Assembly: GCA_029964075.1 (NCBI GenBank)
Contig: CM057136.1
Location: 8,370,001 to 8,434,000, forward strand
Source of the DNA: Patiria pectinifera
Lineage: Eukaryota; Echinodermata; Asteroidea; Valvatida; Asterinidae
Length of the DNA: 64,000 bases
Reading direction: 5' to 3'
Made by a program: the position numbers and the translations under genes. The stretch's first letter is position 1. Every line of letters begins with the position of its first letter. This document shows positions 45,183 through 57,960 of this stretch, one piece after another. The notes under the pieces were generated by a model that worked only from the letters and a program-made list of their open reading frames with translations, was not told the DNA's origin and ran no database searches.

Positions 45183-45603
45183 TACAGGGTGGTGCAAAAA
45201 GAAGGAAACCCACTTTTGACAGCAATTTTCACCTACTTGTTTAGCATTATTTCAATTTAATTTAATGGTATTAAGGTACTAAATGATTGCAAATACATAT
45301 TTTGTCTCTGAGATATGGAAGTTTAAAAATGCCGTTTTTCCAAACCTGTTTGTCTACGGACTGCTTTATTCCATTCACTTGACTAAGCTCAGGAGCTTGA
45401 TTTGAGGACGCAAAAACACCACACTAGACTTACACGTGGACAACTGTGATTTTAGTGACTTATATTCAAATAAGCATAATAACACTATTTTTGCGATAAA
45501 AAAATCACCATTGATGGTTGAAGAGCTATACGTCACTACATTATAAAAAGAAGGTTAAAATTCCTGTCAAAAGCTGGTTTCCTTCTTCCTGCACCACCCT
45601 GTA
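45183..45603. mobile_element. MITE with TACAGGGTGGTGCA termini, family E copy 1
   Basis: 421 bp. TACAGGGTGGTGCAAAAAGA at left, and inverted TCTTCCTGCACCACCCTGTA at right, with further inverted blocks (TTTTGACAG and AGGTGAAAAT-like). Confidence 0.85.
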
Positions 45604-45721
45604 CATAAGCGTTCGTTTTTGTATGCGGTATCATGGTAAAAACGGAATCAATTAGTAGCGGCGTTCAAAGTTAATGATTCAATGTTATCTAGCCAATATG
45701 CAGTATCACGTTTTCATATTA

Positions 45722-46185
45722 ATACACTCAACCCAAAAAGAAAGTGTCCCCCCTCCAATACTTTTTTTTATCTAACTCAAAAACAACTGAGCACCTCTCG
45801 CTGAAATAACGACTAATCTGTACAGATTTTTTTAGCAATCCAGCCATACTCTTTATTTGGCCCCAAAACAGTGATAATGTTCACGAATGTATGCAATGTA
45901 TGACAAATGATGCCGAAAACAGTTGCACTTTTGTATACGTGCAAGTTGTGGTTCACACTCACCTTGCACGTATAATGTGCAATTTTTGTCGGTACCATTT
46001 GTCATAATTGCATAATTGTGTACATATTGTCAATGTTTTGGGCCAAACAAAGAGTATGGATGGACTGCTAAGGAATTTGTGTACTGATTAGTCATAATTT
46101 GAGCAAGATGTGCCTAATAGTTTTTGAGTTAGACAAAAAAAAAGTATTGAGGGGGGGGGGACTTTCCTTTCTTGGTTGAGTGTAT
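45722..46185. mobile_element. MITE with CACTCAACC termini, family B copy 2
   Basis: ATACACTCAACCCAAAAAGA at left and GGTTGAGTGTAT at right, arms over 120 bp. Matches 1792-2225 in the arms (GGCCAAACAAAGAGTATGG, GTACTGATTAGTCATAATTT), less so in the centre. Confidence 0.82.
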
Positions 46186-47327
46186 AAGCGAAACGGAATA
46201 GGGAAGATTTTTGTGAGATTGAGTGGACGTGACAGTTAACAGCGAAGGTTAAAATACGTAATACACATTGAGAAAAAAATAGAACACCAATTGCACGATG
46301 CAAATTTGTAATACTGTATCAAATCAGGATACTGGAAGAAAGATTCCCATCCAGGATGAAACGAGGTTGAAAATAAAGTAACCACTAGGGACGAGGTTGG
46401 GTTCCTGATGCATAAAAAATTATGCAATGTTAAATTTAAATTTAAAATTATATAGGTTTTTCTATAGAGTACTTTTTACACCGACTTTGTACCCTAGTCG
46501 ATCAAGTCTGGGACCAAAAAAATGATGGAGTGAAGCCAAGGTTTGGTAAACACCCAGATCCTCGATGTAATTAGGTCAAATATTTTAATGCCCGCTCGCA
46601 ATGTATTTTGTATTTCTTCTTTATGTCACCTAAAGTTAATACACAACTTTGTCCTACTCTACTTTGCTAGCGAACTCTAAGCAATCTCCAAAAAAGAAAA
46701 TTGGAAAGTGGATAAGCCCTTTTCTCCCCACCAATTTACCATTCCGCCTTTTAATCCTTTTGCACTTTTGCTTTCGTCTTGTAAAGATGTATACGTTTAA
46801 TAAAAATCGGTGCATAGTTACTCCTGATATATAAAGGCAATGAGGGACAGTGCGTACGCAGCCTTTATTAGGTCCAATCTAAATGACGCTGGTCCTCAGT
46901 GTTTGCTCGATCTTATTTGCCTTTTGTAAAGTGTAATTAGTGAAGAAAATGGGCGTCTTGAGGAAGTACTATTTGGATTCTCCCCCATGAAGAACATTGA
47001 TTATCTAATTACTGTTGTGTCTATGCAACATGTTCTTGACAATTAGTTTCCTGTTTCGTTGGTTTTAATCAAGGCCTTGTGTCTCTACGTCAATCGATTT
47101 CATGGAACTGTGGAACTTAATTTTTTACTTTGATAGTGATGTGTGAAATTATACAATATGTATACAATGTATACAATGGGCGTGATTTATCGCATCAATT
47201 GGCGTGAGGGAGTAATCCTATACGATAGCACTGCTCGGTTATTTTCATCCAACTAATTTGCAGAGGACGGTCAGTGAAATAGATATAAAGCGGACACTGG
47301 GCTGTCAATGTGGGGTTGATAGCCCGA
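46186..47327. other. Unassigned sequence
   Basis: No TIR pair, SINE or exon recognised. Short TATACAATGTATACAATG duplication at 47160-47178. Confidence 0.4.
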
Positions 47328-47988
47328 TTGTCCGAAGTTTCGTGTTAGTTCGAAGGTTCGTTAGTCCGAAGGGTCGTTAGTCCAAAGGGTAATTTGTCCG
47401 ATGGTTCGTTACTCCTAAGGGTCATTAGTGCGAAGGTTTGTTCGTCCGAAGGTTAATAGTCCGAAGGTTCGTTAGTCCGAAGGGTCGTTAGTCCAAAGGG
47501 TCATTATAGTCCGATGATTCGTTACTCCAAAGGGTCGTTACTCCGAAGGTTCGTTCGTCCAAAGGTTAATAGTCCGAAGGCTCGATAGTCCGAAGCAATA
47601 GGGTGATATAGGCCAAATCGACAACAAGGTTATACTGTCCGAATACACAGTAGTGAAAACTATTTTCAATTCCGACTATCGAACCTTGTGTGCTTTCGGA
47701 ATAATGAACCTTTGGACTATTGAATCTTGTTTTCGTTTCGGGCTCTTGAACCTTCTGACTAATTAACCTTATTCTAAAGTCGGACTACCGAACCTTCAGA
47801 AAAATGAACCTTCGGATTATCGAACCTTCGCACCAACGAACCTTCAGACTATCGCATCAAATGTTCGGATTAACGAACCTTATTTCACTTTCGGACTAAT
47901 GAACCCCCCGGTTATTGGAAATTTGTGCATTCGGACTATCGAACCTTCGGATCAATAAACCTTCGGACTTTCGAACCTTCAGATTATC
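47328..47988. repeat. Paired minisatellite arrays in opposite orientation
   Basis: 47328-47597 is an array of TTAGTCCGAAGGTTCG-type units (about 16 bp). After a spacer of about 70 bp, 47671-47988 is an array of CGAACCTTCGGACTA units, its reverse complement. The unit itself contains the self-complementary CGAAGGTTCG. Confidence 0.93.
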
Positions 47989-48135
47989 AGGCTTGCACCA
48001 GGTTCAAACGTATCTGGATGAAGCGTGAGTGTGATATACAAGATATCGGATTATTCAATTCATTCTTCTCCATATTAAAACACACTGGTACCGGACCTTT
48101 ATAAATCTGTATTGACAACAGTGGGGAACCAGACG

Positions 48136-48372
48136 GTATAACGCACGTGTCTATGTGAAGTGGCTTCATCCTCTTCCATCATGTCCATAGCCGCAAGTGT
48201 AATTGCAAGCCATGTAATTCGGACGCAGTCTAAGGCTTTGTCCGAATGAACTGGCTACGGCCTGAATTACGCACGTTTCTATTTGAAGACGCTGTAGTTG
48301 GTTGTAGCCGCTTCTGGTTGACTCGTGTGTAATTTCAACCCGTAGCCGGGTAATTCGGCCGCAGTCCACGTT
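48136..48372. repeat. Diverged two-copy tandem duplication
   Basis: ACGCACGTGTCTATGTGAAG...GTAATTCGGACGCAGTC is followed by ACGCACGTTTCTATTTGAAG...GTAATTCGGCCGCAGTC. Confidence 0.65.
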
Positions 48373-49740
48373 CGGGCGGCATTTTGAAATCGACGCAAAT
48401 CCATTCATTCGCATGAGGTGCAACCTCGTTCACAGTGCTTAATTTATTTCCAACCTCGTTTCCATAGTAAGCCCTGGATAGGAAACTTTCTTCCTATATC
48501 CTGATTCGATATCGCAATTTGCTAATAATGCTTTATATAGTTGGTGTTGTTATTTCCAACGTGCATTACATGTTCTTACGATCATTGTAATTAGAACGTC
48601 CACGCCTTCTCAATAATACTCCTTTTCTTTCCAGTTTGCTCATATTAATATGAAACGGAAAACTGCATTTTGGCGGGCCAGATTGTAACGTTTTAACTTA
48701 AAAAAAAATCGTGTTTTCATAACTCACGGCGCGAAAACAATGCTAGTTTTTTTTTCCCCAGACACCGCATACAAAAACAAACGCTAATGTAACGCACATG
48801 CAGGCACCAGACTATTCCTCATTTGCATAAGTGTTAATTCCTCATTTGCATAAGTGTGGGCCTACCACATATGACCATGTTCCCGCTTGCAATGGGCACG
48901 TGTCAAGTTTTAAGATCGTGTTTTAGCCTATTAACTGAGCCATTGTATACTGCGCCGATGATAATTGCGCTTTTCCGTTAAAACAGCTGCTTCGGACGTG
49001 TTGAAAGACTGAATGCGATAGAAGTGTTCATAACCTATACCTCACAACAGAAGTTACAGCCAAAATAATTGAAGGAAAAAAAAGCACAATAAGAGGTATT
49101 GATTTACTGCCCCCTGTGTCGTGGAGCCCACGTCATTAGCTGTTTGCCGATAGACAATACAGCACGATAAATATAGAAAAGGTTTGAGAATCAAACAAAA
49201 TGCACGTGCACAATACAGTTGTGCCAAGCAAAGATTTATACACCCCTACCGCCATAAATTCCAACCACTTTAAGTAAAAAATCATGTCGGCTTTTAAAGG
49301 AAATCCCCGTAGGTCCATCAATTCATTTTCAGGTTTCGCGAGGTCCGGCGACGAAAATATGTATCGGTGATTTATTGGAAGTGTCTACAGTTGTTTAAAG
49401 GAGTGGCAAAAACACGCCTGGTTTGAAAAACAAAATATTCACTCCTGATTCTAAATGGCTACAGTTGAGTGCCACTAACGCATTATAAGGACATACGGAA
49501 ATGGGTACACACGCCTATACTGGCGCGAAGTGCAGTAAATTTCCCGCTGGTCGACGAAAACAAACGAACGAAAGAACCAGTTTTACTTGATCCATCCCGC
49601 GCAATATTATTAGGTTTTCTTTAACCTCAATAAATACTGTGCTGTTTAGCTCAACACTAATTCACAGTGCGATTGTCAAAAATAACTATTACATATCGGT
49701 CTTTAAAATCACGTTTATTTTAAGTTTTTGTCTTTATATT
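48373..49740. other. Unassigned sequence
   Basis: A small tandem copy of TTCCTCATTTGCATAAGTGT at 48818-48858. No exon or TIR pair recognised. Confidence 0.4.
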
Positions 49741-50049
49741 ACTTCAGACAAAAAAAACCTCATAAAATGTTAATTCAACCCCACATTATTGGATCGCCTT
49801 TGGCTAAAATTCCATTCTTATGGTGCATGATTATTAAAGAATCATGTTGTTGATTGAGATAATTTGTACACTCTAAGAAAAGCATTGACATAATACTTCA
49901 GACTTAAAAACAAACCATAAAATATTAATTCAACCCCACGTTTTATTTGATCGCCTTTGGCTAAAATTCCATTATAATGGTGCATGATTATTAAAGAATC
50001 ATGTTGTTGATTGAGATTATTTTGTACACTCTAAGAAAAGCATTGACAT
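49741..50049. repeat. Tandem duplication, two 154-bp copies
   Basis: ACTTCAGACAAAAAAAACC to AGCATTGACATAAT, then ACTTCAGACTTAAAAAC to AGCATTGACATT. The copies share TGGTGCATGATTATTAAAGA and are over 85% identical by eye, so recent. Confidence 0.92.
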
Positions 50050-50394
50050 TGGGTAAAATCGTACTCTTTATGGCAGTAGGGACTTGGTCGTCATGAGGGT
50101 AAATTTGACACAACCTCCGCTTTACTCCTACTGTGTAGCCATTTTACACGGGAAATGACGTAAAACTTCGTACTCCAAAAATCTGTTTAAAAAAAGTACT
50201 CAAACGAATATTTTCGTTTACCCATCATGTTGTTTAATTCTTGCCCAATCCTTGTGGAGTAAAAGATGTAAACATACGTTGTTTTAACCTTTTACTCAAG
50301 AATTGTGCACACATTACAGCGGGAAACGATAGCACCTGGCGTTATGCTGTATGTGTTGCATGTAACGTTATACCTTCTGCACACAGTAACTAAC

Positions 50395-50700
50395 ACTGTA
50401 CAAGCATTACATTCACTGTGTGGACTTCCGAACAAAAGATGTCTACATAAATCAGGTAGCAGCGACGTTGTGTGGACTTGGGTGCCCACGTCCACACAAT
50501 GTTTCCCCCTCTTTGGAAAACAGGTTTAGAGGCATTTTGGGGTTAGGTTTATTCGTGGCAAAATGAAGAGAAACGCTAAAGAGAATCATAGAAAAAAATG
50601 AGTTGAAAGAGTTTTCACAGTGTGAGTATTAAATGAGTTTTTTTCACAGGTTTTTCTTAAGTACATGAAACAAAAGAATATCCACACTAGGTATGTAACG
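50395..50700. repeat. Dispersed element with GTGTGGAC/GTCCACAC ends, copy 2
   Basis: Contiguous form of the element at 3369-4078: ACAAGCATTACATTCACTGT to ATCCACACTAGG. Lacks the 390-bp central block. Confidence 0.7.
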
Positions 50701-52151
50701 TAAACATGTGGGTGTGAGCCTGGGCTTAAGAGCAATGAACATGATGGGCAATATGCATGAAAAATACATGAAGATCGTATGTTTGCCCCACACAAAAAAA
50801 TCTACGATATGTATGTTCAAAACTTTCCTTCAAAATGGCGATAAGCTCTGCCAACACCAAACTATACTCAAAACGGAGTTATCAACAACAACGTGTTTAT
50901 CAACTTTTCAAAGTGAGATTCGTGGGCTATGCACTGTTGAGCAAATTTCACCTTGTGGATGGGTATCACAGGTATTTTGTTATTACACAAGTGATGCGTA
51001 ATAATGTATTGGTGTTTAGGGACCATTCGGAATAGTCAATGTTAAACAATTTCGATCTTTTTTACGAAATTGTTCTGGCCCATGCACTCACCCCAAATTT
51101 CGATTTTTAAATGTTGAATGACTACTCAATACATGTATATCCTATACACTGAACATAAACAGTAATGCCTCAAATGAAGCAGATACTTTGACTCGCACTG
51201 TATTTTGAGCTCAAAAGATCCCTTCTCAGGAGTTTTCAATGGCTTTTCCAGGCTTCCAGCCTGCAACTTTGTAGTTGAAATAGAAAAGGGAATTGCCAAG
51301 CACGTGCACAAAACTTTTGGAGAGTAGACATGTTGTGCAAAGGCGTTTTACAACAATGCAAACATCGCCATCGGTCACTGACGTCTTGGGCCAAAACTAT
51401 ATTGACATATATGACAACGGAATAGCACAGACATGACAGAAATTACCGACGGACCGACCATCTCGAGGAGGCCGCTGGGTATTTTATTTTTCCCCTTCTT
51501 CTTTTCTTATTTTTTTTTCTATTATTTTTCTCGAAAACTGATCGAAATTCTTAACCATTGACTATTCTGTATTGCCCTTAAATCAATACCCTTTTAAATA
51601 TTTGCTCACTTATTTTACCCAGTTACGACTTTATTCGACTAGAATTAACAGGGTGTTTTTAGATTGCAATGATTAGCACTTGCCAAAAAAAAAATACGTC
51701 GATAAAAATAAAAGGACTTGCCATTTGCCCACACCGTGTTTCCAAAGCTATGGTTGATCCGATCGCATGAGCCACCTAAAGCATGGGAACGAGATTTGCA
51801 CAAACGCATGTAAATGGCATTTATTTTTCAGCGGCCTTAATCCTCTTGAGATTTGAGCTTGTTGGAGACGTGTTTGTTGAAGACGTGTAATGATTAAGAC
51901 TGCAGACCCAATCTTTCCGATCTGAAAGGATCTTCTTTTTAAAATAAAAAAGGAAAAGAAAAACAGCGACGTGCACAAATCACAGTGGCACTGAAATTCC
52001 GTTCAGTGCGTGTTGTTATATTACCGTTTGTATTTGTTGCGTCGTTTTGTTGTCGTTTTTTGTTGTTGTTTTTTTGTTCTGATAGGCATATCTTATGATA
52101 ATCAAGGGTTGTAGAAATGTTACTCATGTTATTTATTGAAATTCAAGTTTA
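50701..52151. other. Unassigned sequence
   Basis: No repeats or exons recognised apart from T-rich runs. Confidence 0.4.
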
Positions 52152-52605
52152 AGTCAAGTCCTCACAAGTACTTGAAAGTCATCAAAAGTCTTCACAAGTC
52201 TTCATAAGTTCTCACACTCCTCACAAGTTCTCATAAGGCCCGAGAAGTCCTCACAAGTCCTCACAAGTCCTCACAAGACCCCATAGGTCCTCAGAAATCC
52301 TCAGAAGTCCTTACAAGTCCTCAAAGGTCATCATAAATCCTCACAAGTCCTCATAAATCCTCACAAGTCCTCACAATTAAGCCCTCATAAGTTCTCACAA
52401 CTCCTCACAAATTCTCATAAGGCCTGAGAAGTCCTGACAAATCCTCATAAGTCCTCACAATGGCCCATAAGTCATCATGAGTCCTCACAAATCCTCACAA
52501 GTCCTTATACGTCCTCACAAGTCTTGATAAGCTCTCACAACTCCTCATAAGTTCTGATAAGTCATCACAAGTCCTGACAAGTCCCCACAAGTCCTCACAA
52601 GTCAT
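52152..52605. repeat. Minisatellite, 10-bp unit TCCTCACAAG
   Basis: About 450 bp of decamer units with frequent CATAAG and CTCACAAC variants. Some longer blocks (GTTCTCATAAGGCC) recur about 185 bp apart, suggesting a higher-order unit. Confidence 0.93.
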
Positions 52606-55109
52606 TCAGTATTAGACCAAGTATAAAGCTATAACAAAATGAAGTCTGGCATATTGTGGTCATTGGTTATCCCCTTTCGGTTGTGACCTTCTATGTGATT
52701 TGACTTGTGATGGACTTGACTACACTGTTAAAAAAATCTCTGTTCATTAACAGTTGATTCTATTGTCAATTGGCATTACAGGAGTTACTGTTTTTGCACA
52801 GTATATTCTACTGTTTCTTTTTTCTCTGTATATTAACAGCAGATTCTACTTTTATTTGTTTGTTACAGGGACGGAGATTCTTTTGCTTGCAACAGATGAT
52901 TATGTTGTCGTTTTGTGTAACCCAACAGCATATTTCGCTGTTTTTGTTGTTAACTAACAACTCTCTCGAACAAACTTTGTTTTTGTTTGTTTAAGTAATT
53001 ATTATAATAATAAATAAACGACAAAGTGTTCATGTTTGTATCGATTGTGAATGACAGGTCCTGTGTGAGCAGTCTGTGGTAGTCTCGTATATTCACGTAA
53101 GTCACATGCAGATATACACATGCAACACGTGTAATACGTCATGTATCGAAAACGTGCTTGAAACAAAAAATGTAGATGTTGGCACGTTGGCTTTTACTAC
53201 GTGCTGCTGCGTGCTGCAGTATATGCGCACCAACTGATGTTGTCGTTGACAAAGTCGTTGTCGTTGAAAAACAAACCATATAACTTTTCTCAGGCTTTGT
53301 GATAGACCTTTTCGCTACAATAATAATAACAATGAAAACAAAAACAAACGGATAAAAATGAAAACATTATACAAACATCACACACGGTACGCATACGCAC
53401 GGACGCACGCGGAAGTTGTTCAGTACTGTATGTCGGACCGCGCGCGCCGCGCCTTCCTTGGACATGGTACCCTTCCTTCGCCGTTTATGCCGCTTGTACG
53501 TTGCACTACTACCGCCTACCAGGCCAAAGTAACTACGGCGCCACCCCGCCTAAAAAAAAGATGATTCTCTGTTGACCGACAGAAGTGTGATTGTTCTGAT
53601 TTCTAACAGAACACAAAGAGTTTATTTAAATTATGATGTTCCTTGTGCATCAAATTAAATTTTATTTAGCAGCGAATGAAGGTGCCAAAAATTTTATGGC
53701 GAATACTTACGTAGGCAATGAACATATTTGTAGATTTACAAAAAAAAGAAAACAGTGGCATCTAGACCAACACAAAAAAAGAAAACATAACACATCAAAC
53801 AACTGGTTAAATAACGCAAATATTTATGTATGGACTTGACTTAACCATTGCTTAAAAATGATTTACACAAATGTAAGATGTAAAGAAACAATAAAAAAAA
53901 TTGTAACATTAATATTTATATCTTTGTTATAAATGTCCATTCCATTTTAATATACATTGTACATGCCAAAAAAACCCATCTCGCCTACTGAACTTTTTTA
54001 AGACTTTTAGAAAAAGACAAATCAAGTTGTTTTGACCAAATGTGGATAATTCCTTTGCCTCTGAAGCACTCTGATTTTAAGCAAGTAAACATGTTCAATA
54101 AGTTTAGACACTTTAAATATTTATTAGAGACTATATCCACACGTTCTTCCACCGCAATATGGCATTATGGGTGATCGCCTCAGGCATAAACCCAACAAAA
54201 GCTGGCTAAAAATATCGCGAATAAATATCGGTACATAAGCAGCTTTTCACGGTTTTGCCCGGCAATTTCCAAGGCGACATTTTTTGACATTTGAGACAAG
54301 AATCTGGATTTGTTTCTATAAGCAATGCGGCTTATCAAATGCAGCTATGACTGCAATGTAATAAGAAAAGCAAATCCTTGGACAACAACATAACAAGATC
54401 ATCAACCCGTAGCTATGGGGGAGAAGATAAGCGCGCGGGGGATTCAGAGCCAGGGGGTTTCACGTCGATTCTTCCCGCGTGGCATAGACGAAAGGAAACC
54501 GCCTCTTCGTGCGTGGGACTTGTGCGATTGCCCGTGGATGCGTTGGCGTGGCAACAGACTGACAACAGTTCTTTGATAATGCGGACAACCTGAAGCTCAG
54601 TGTGCATTAATGGACGAAGATTCATTGATGGAAATTGTGTTCAATGATGGACCATTGCACTATAATTGCTTTTTATCTAAAAAGAAAAATTATGCTTTTG
54701 TGAAAACAAGAAACAGGATCAAAACGTCAGGCTCTGCAGTTTTGTTATTTGTATACTTTTGGTCAATCTTTGTCGGAAAGCAATTTGCCGCAGGTTTATT
54801 CACTTGTCTTGGAAACTTGAATAACTATTTTGAAATACTCTTTAATGCAAGTTGCTAAGAAAGCCTGAAGTTAAATGCTGTTTGAGCAGCTATGTGAACA
54901 ATCAATGTTACAGTAGCTTTCTACTCGATGGTCGATACTCAATCGATAGTCCAAAGTATGTTACATTTTAGTTGACTCTTTTTTTTTCGGCTCATTTGTC
55001 ATTGCTTGGTTTTCGACAGCTGGCTGGAGTATCCATCCAGGGCAAACTGCAAACACTGCCATGAATTATTCAATGTTTTGCCATTTTTCTTCTTCTTTTT
55101 TTTTTCATC
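52606..55109. other. Unassigned sequence
   Basis: 52720-52990 contains TACACTGTTAAAAAAATC and repeated CTGTT/AACAG motifs like a decayed MITE. 54378-54625 is a GC-richer block open on both strands but without a recognisable domain. No supported gene. Confidence 0.3.
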
Positions 55110-55116
55110 CGGAAGT

Positions 55117-55318
55117 CAATCTGACGTCTGCAACGTTCCTAGAATATAAAATCAATCACATTTTTTTTCTGATGCTACATTACAGGAAATGCACATTAGC
55201 TTGTCATATTTTTCCCGGGACTTCAGTCTGCAACATTCCTGGAATATAAAATCAATCTTTTTTTGATGCCGCATTACAGGAAAAACACATTAGCTTGTCG
55301 TCACATTTTCCCCGAGAT
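55117..55318. repeat. Tandem duplication, two 100-bp copies
   Basis: GTCTGCAACGTTCCTAGAAT...CACATTAGCTTGTC, then AGTCTGCAACATTCCTGGAA...CACATTAGCTTGTC. Confidence 0.88.
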
Positions 55319-55363
55319 TTTACTTTTATTTCATTTCTGGGAGGTTATACTAGCCTTATTCGC

Positions 55364-55455
55364 ATTACATTTGTGTGTATCACATTTTGTTCACTTGATC
55401 TGTATGTCATGACATACAGATCAAATGAACAAAATGTGATACACACAAATGTAAT
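55364..55455. repeat. 92-bp near-perfect palindrome
   Basis: Two 46-bp arms meeting at TGTCATGACA with no spacer and a single mismatch. The outer ends are ATTACATTTGTGTGTATCAC and its reverse complement. Confidence 0.95.
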
Positions 55456-56927
55456 ACTTATAGTACATGTAGATACAGTTGCCAATAATTTAGCTTTTTA
55501 TGGTCTGTTGTTTCTGTGTTTCATTGTATCTGCTTTGCTTTTCCACTAATACATGTAAGACGCATTTTTCGCTTTAACTATTGCTTTATATTAAGTGCTT
55601 TTGATTTGACTACCTTTAGGCATTCTCAAATATCTGGTTTTCATTTTATCGCTGTCCTAGTTGATTTTCTGGACGGTTTTTCACCGTTATGTCCGGAAAT
55701 CGCTTTTCTTCTTGTATTTTAATTTGCTTTTAATCTCTCTTTTTTTTTTGCTACCATATTTAAGTAACTTTTATAAGTGTTTTTGTTTTTACTTTCATTA
55801 GACTGGTTCTATTGTGAGGCACTTTGGGGTATTTCCACATAACGCGCCACATGAATGCCTTCTTTAATATAAGTATTAAATATTCGCAAATGTTTAAATT
55901 ATAACCAATTCAAATGCATGATTGTTTTTGTTATGAGATTTGTGTTATTTTTTTCTTCAAAGAATACTATTGTACGCAATGGAATCCCAGTTAGGCCTAA
56001 TATGCACCCGTCATAAGACAGTGAGAATTGTGTTGCTTCAAGCCCCAAAAACACGCACAAAATACAAATCTTGGTTTGTACCTTTAACTTTGAGGAGGCA
56101 TAGCTAACCGTGATTTGTACTAACTTTGCGGAGGCATAGCTAACCATGACTTCCAAAGTGTCAGTGATGGTTATACACTAGATTGGTTTATGGTTTCATA
56201 ATCCCCACACTTAACTGTGAAGAACATAAACGATAACAAAAGCAATCCGAGGTAAACCAAGTAAAAGCCAAAGGCCTGCTCACGACCCAGAACCATACAT
56301 TAATCCATAAGAATAATTAAACTAAAGTAAACGCGTCAGCAAATACTAATATAATAACTAAAGCAAACTTTATTAAACTAGAAAGTAATAACTTGGATAC
56401 GCATTAGACACTGTCTTCCGCTGAAGTCACTTAGGCAAATAAAGTAAAATATTATGCATGGCAGATAGGCTTTCGCCCCAGCCATGTTTTGATAAAAGTC
56501 TCGTAAGATCTCGGCGTATAAACACATCGTGTCATTAGCATTACGAAAACCAATCCGGATGCAGGCGACGTCGGGCGAGGTTGGAATAAGTGCTCATATC
56601 CGCCGACTCGAGTGCGGGAGCGACACCTTCAAACTCTTATTACATAAATCGGGCTGCGTGCGACGTACGCGTCAAACGAGCTTGTACGCGATTAGTCGTG
56701 GGTTATTAGTTGACAGATCGTATGTAAAGAGGTGATACGGTTGATCATGCACGTTTTCGCGAAATGACATCGTGTGCAATGCGTGATCGCTGGACTGCTC
56801 GCTTTTACTCCTAAGATTGTGTATGCCCATTCGTAACATTTTGCATGTCTGTCGTTTGGCATAAACAAAGAAAAACATAAACAAGGGAAATGAAGCAACA
56901 CGAGCCGCTCAGAAAGCAAAAGCCAGG
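55456..56927. other. Unassigned sequence
   Basis: Short direct repeat GGAGGCATAGCTAACC (about 56095 and 56131). 56529-56735 (+) is open but without any domain. Nothing else recognised. Confidence 0.35.
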
Positions 56928-57404
56928 ATTGTGCCCAAAAAACCTCACTTTTGACAGGAATTTTTAACCTACTTTATATTTATTATTTAAACTGTTTTTT
57001 TTTTTTAAATAAATGTTGTGAAGTATAGCTCTTCAACCATACATGGTGAAAAAAATCTTAATTTTTTTTTCCCGCAAGAATAGAGTTATTATGCTTATTT
57101 GAATACAAGTCACCACTGTTGTCCACGTGTAAGTCTATAGTAGTGTTTTTGTCTTCAAATCAAGCTCCAGAGCTCAGTCCAGCGGATGGAATAAAGCCGT
57201 CCGTGGACAAACAGGTTTGGCACATGACATTTTTAAACTACCTTATCTCAGAGACAAAATACGCACTTGCATTCATTTTTTCGTCACTTAATACGTTTAA
57301 AGATCAATAGTTTAATACCATTAAATTCGTTTTTTGAAATATGCTCAACAAGTAGGTGAAAATCGCCGTCAAAAGTAGGTTTCTTTCTTTCTGCATCAGC
57401 CTGC
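56928..57404. mobile_element. MITE family E copy 2, inverted and decayed
   Basis: Carries TAGCTCTTCAACCAT, GTCCACGTGTAAGTCTA, TATCTCAGAGACAAAATACG and AGTAGGTGAAAAT in reverse order and orientation relative to 45183-45603. The terminal TACAGGGTGG has decayed. Confidence 0.75.
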
Positions 57405-57689
57405 AGAGTGACACTTTCTTTACCTTAGAGTGAGTGCGACAAGTGTACAGGGCCAAACGCTATAAGGTGCTAAGCAGGGATGGTGCTTTAAAAATCTGCT
57501 GAGCATAATTAATAAGAAAGTAATAAGACAGTAATAAGTAATATAAGTTTATGACGGTAGCATATTTTGTCTAGTACTTATGACAGTTATCTTTTTGATT
57601 TTCCTTCTCCTTTTTTTTTTTGCTAAATTCATTTGTATCAGCTATGAATAAGGGTGCTTAGTAAAGTAAAATATTGTCTGCCACGAGCC

Positions 57690-57960
57690 AATGTGGCCCA
57701 TCAGGTTGGCGTTTATCTCCGGTTTCAGTGGCATGAAACGACTGAAAATATTTCTATTCCCCCTTGACGGGATGATATAGTCCATCGCAGGTTACTCCCC
57801 AGCTAATGCCGGTACCCATTTATACTCCTGGGTTGAGAGTGGCAAAGTGGGCGTGAAGTGGCTTGCCTAAGGACACAACATATGGCCAGCAGCTGGATTC
57901 GAACCCCGGACCCTCTGATCATGAGTCACGAGCCATAATACACCAGGGCACACTCCCCCA
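57690..57960 (-). mobile_element. tRNA-derived SINE, family S2, near-complete
   Basis: On the minus strand a tRNA-like head with B box GGGGTTCGAATCC (57896-57909). It is followed by GTGTCCTTAGGCAAGCCACT, CAACCCAGGAGTATAAATGG, GTACCGGCATTAGCTGGGGA and CCTGCGATGGACTATATCAT. This head/body order is shared with 61308-61790. Confidence 0.85.

Noticed and set aside
47328..47597. CRISPR-like direct repeats
   Set aside because: 16-bp units without spacers and with mirrored units downstream; a minisatellite.
52152..52605. CRISPR-like array
   Set aside because: Units are contiguous decamers without unique spacers, and the DNA is eukaryotic.
54378..54625. Host exon open on both strands
   Set aside because: No domain, no convincing splice borders, and no partner exon found.
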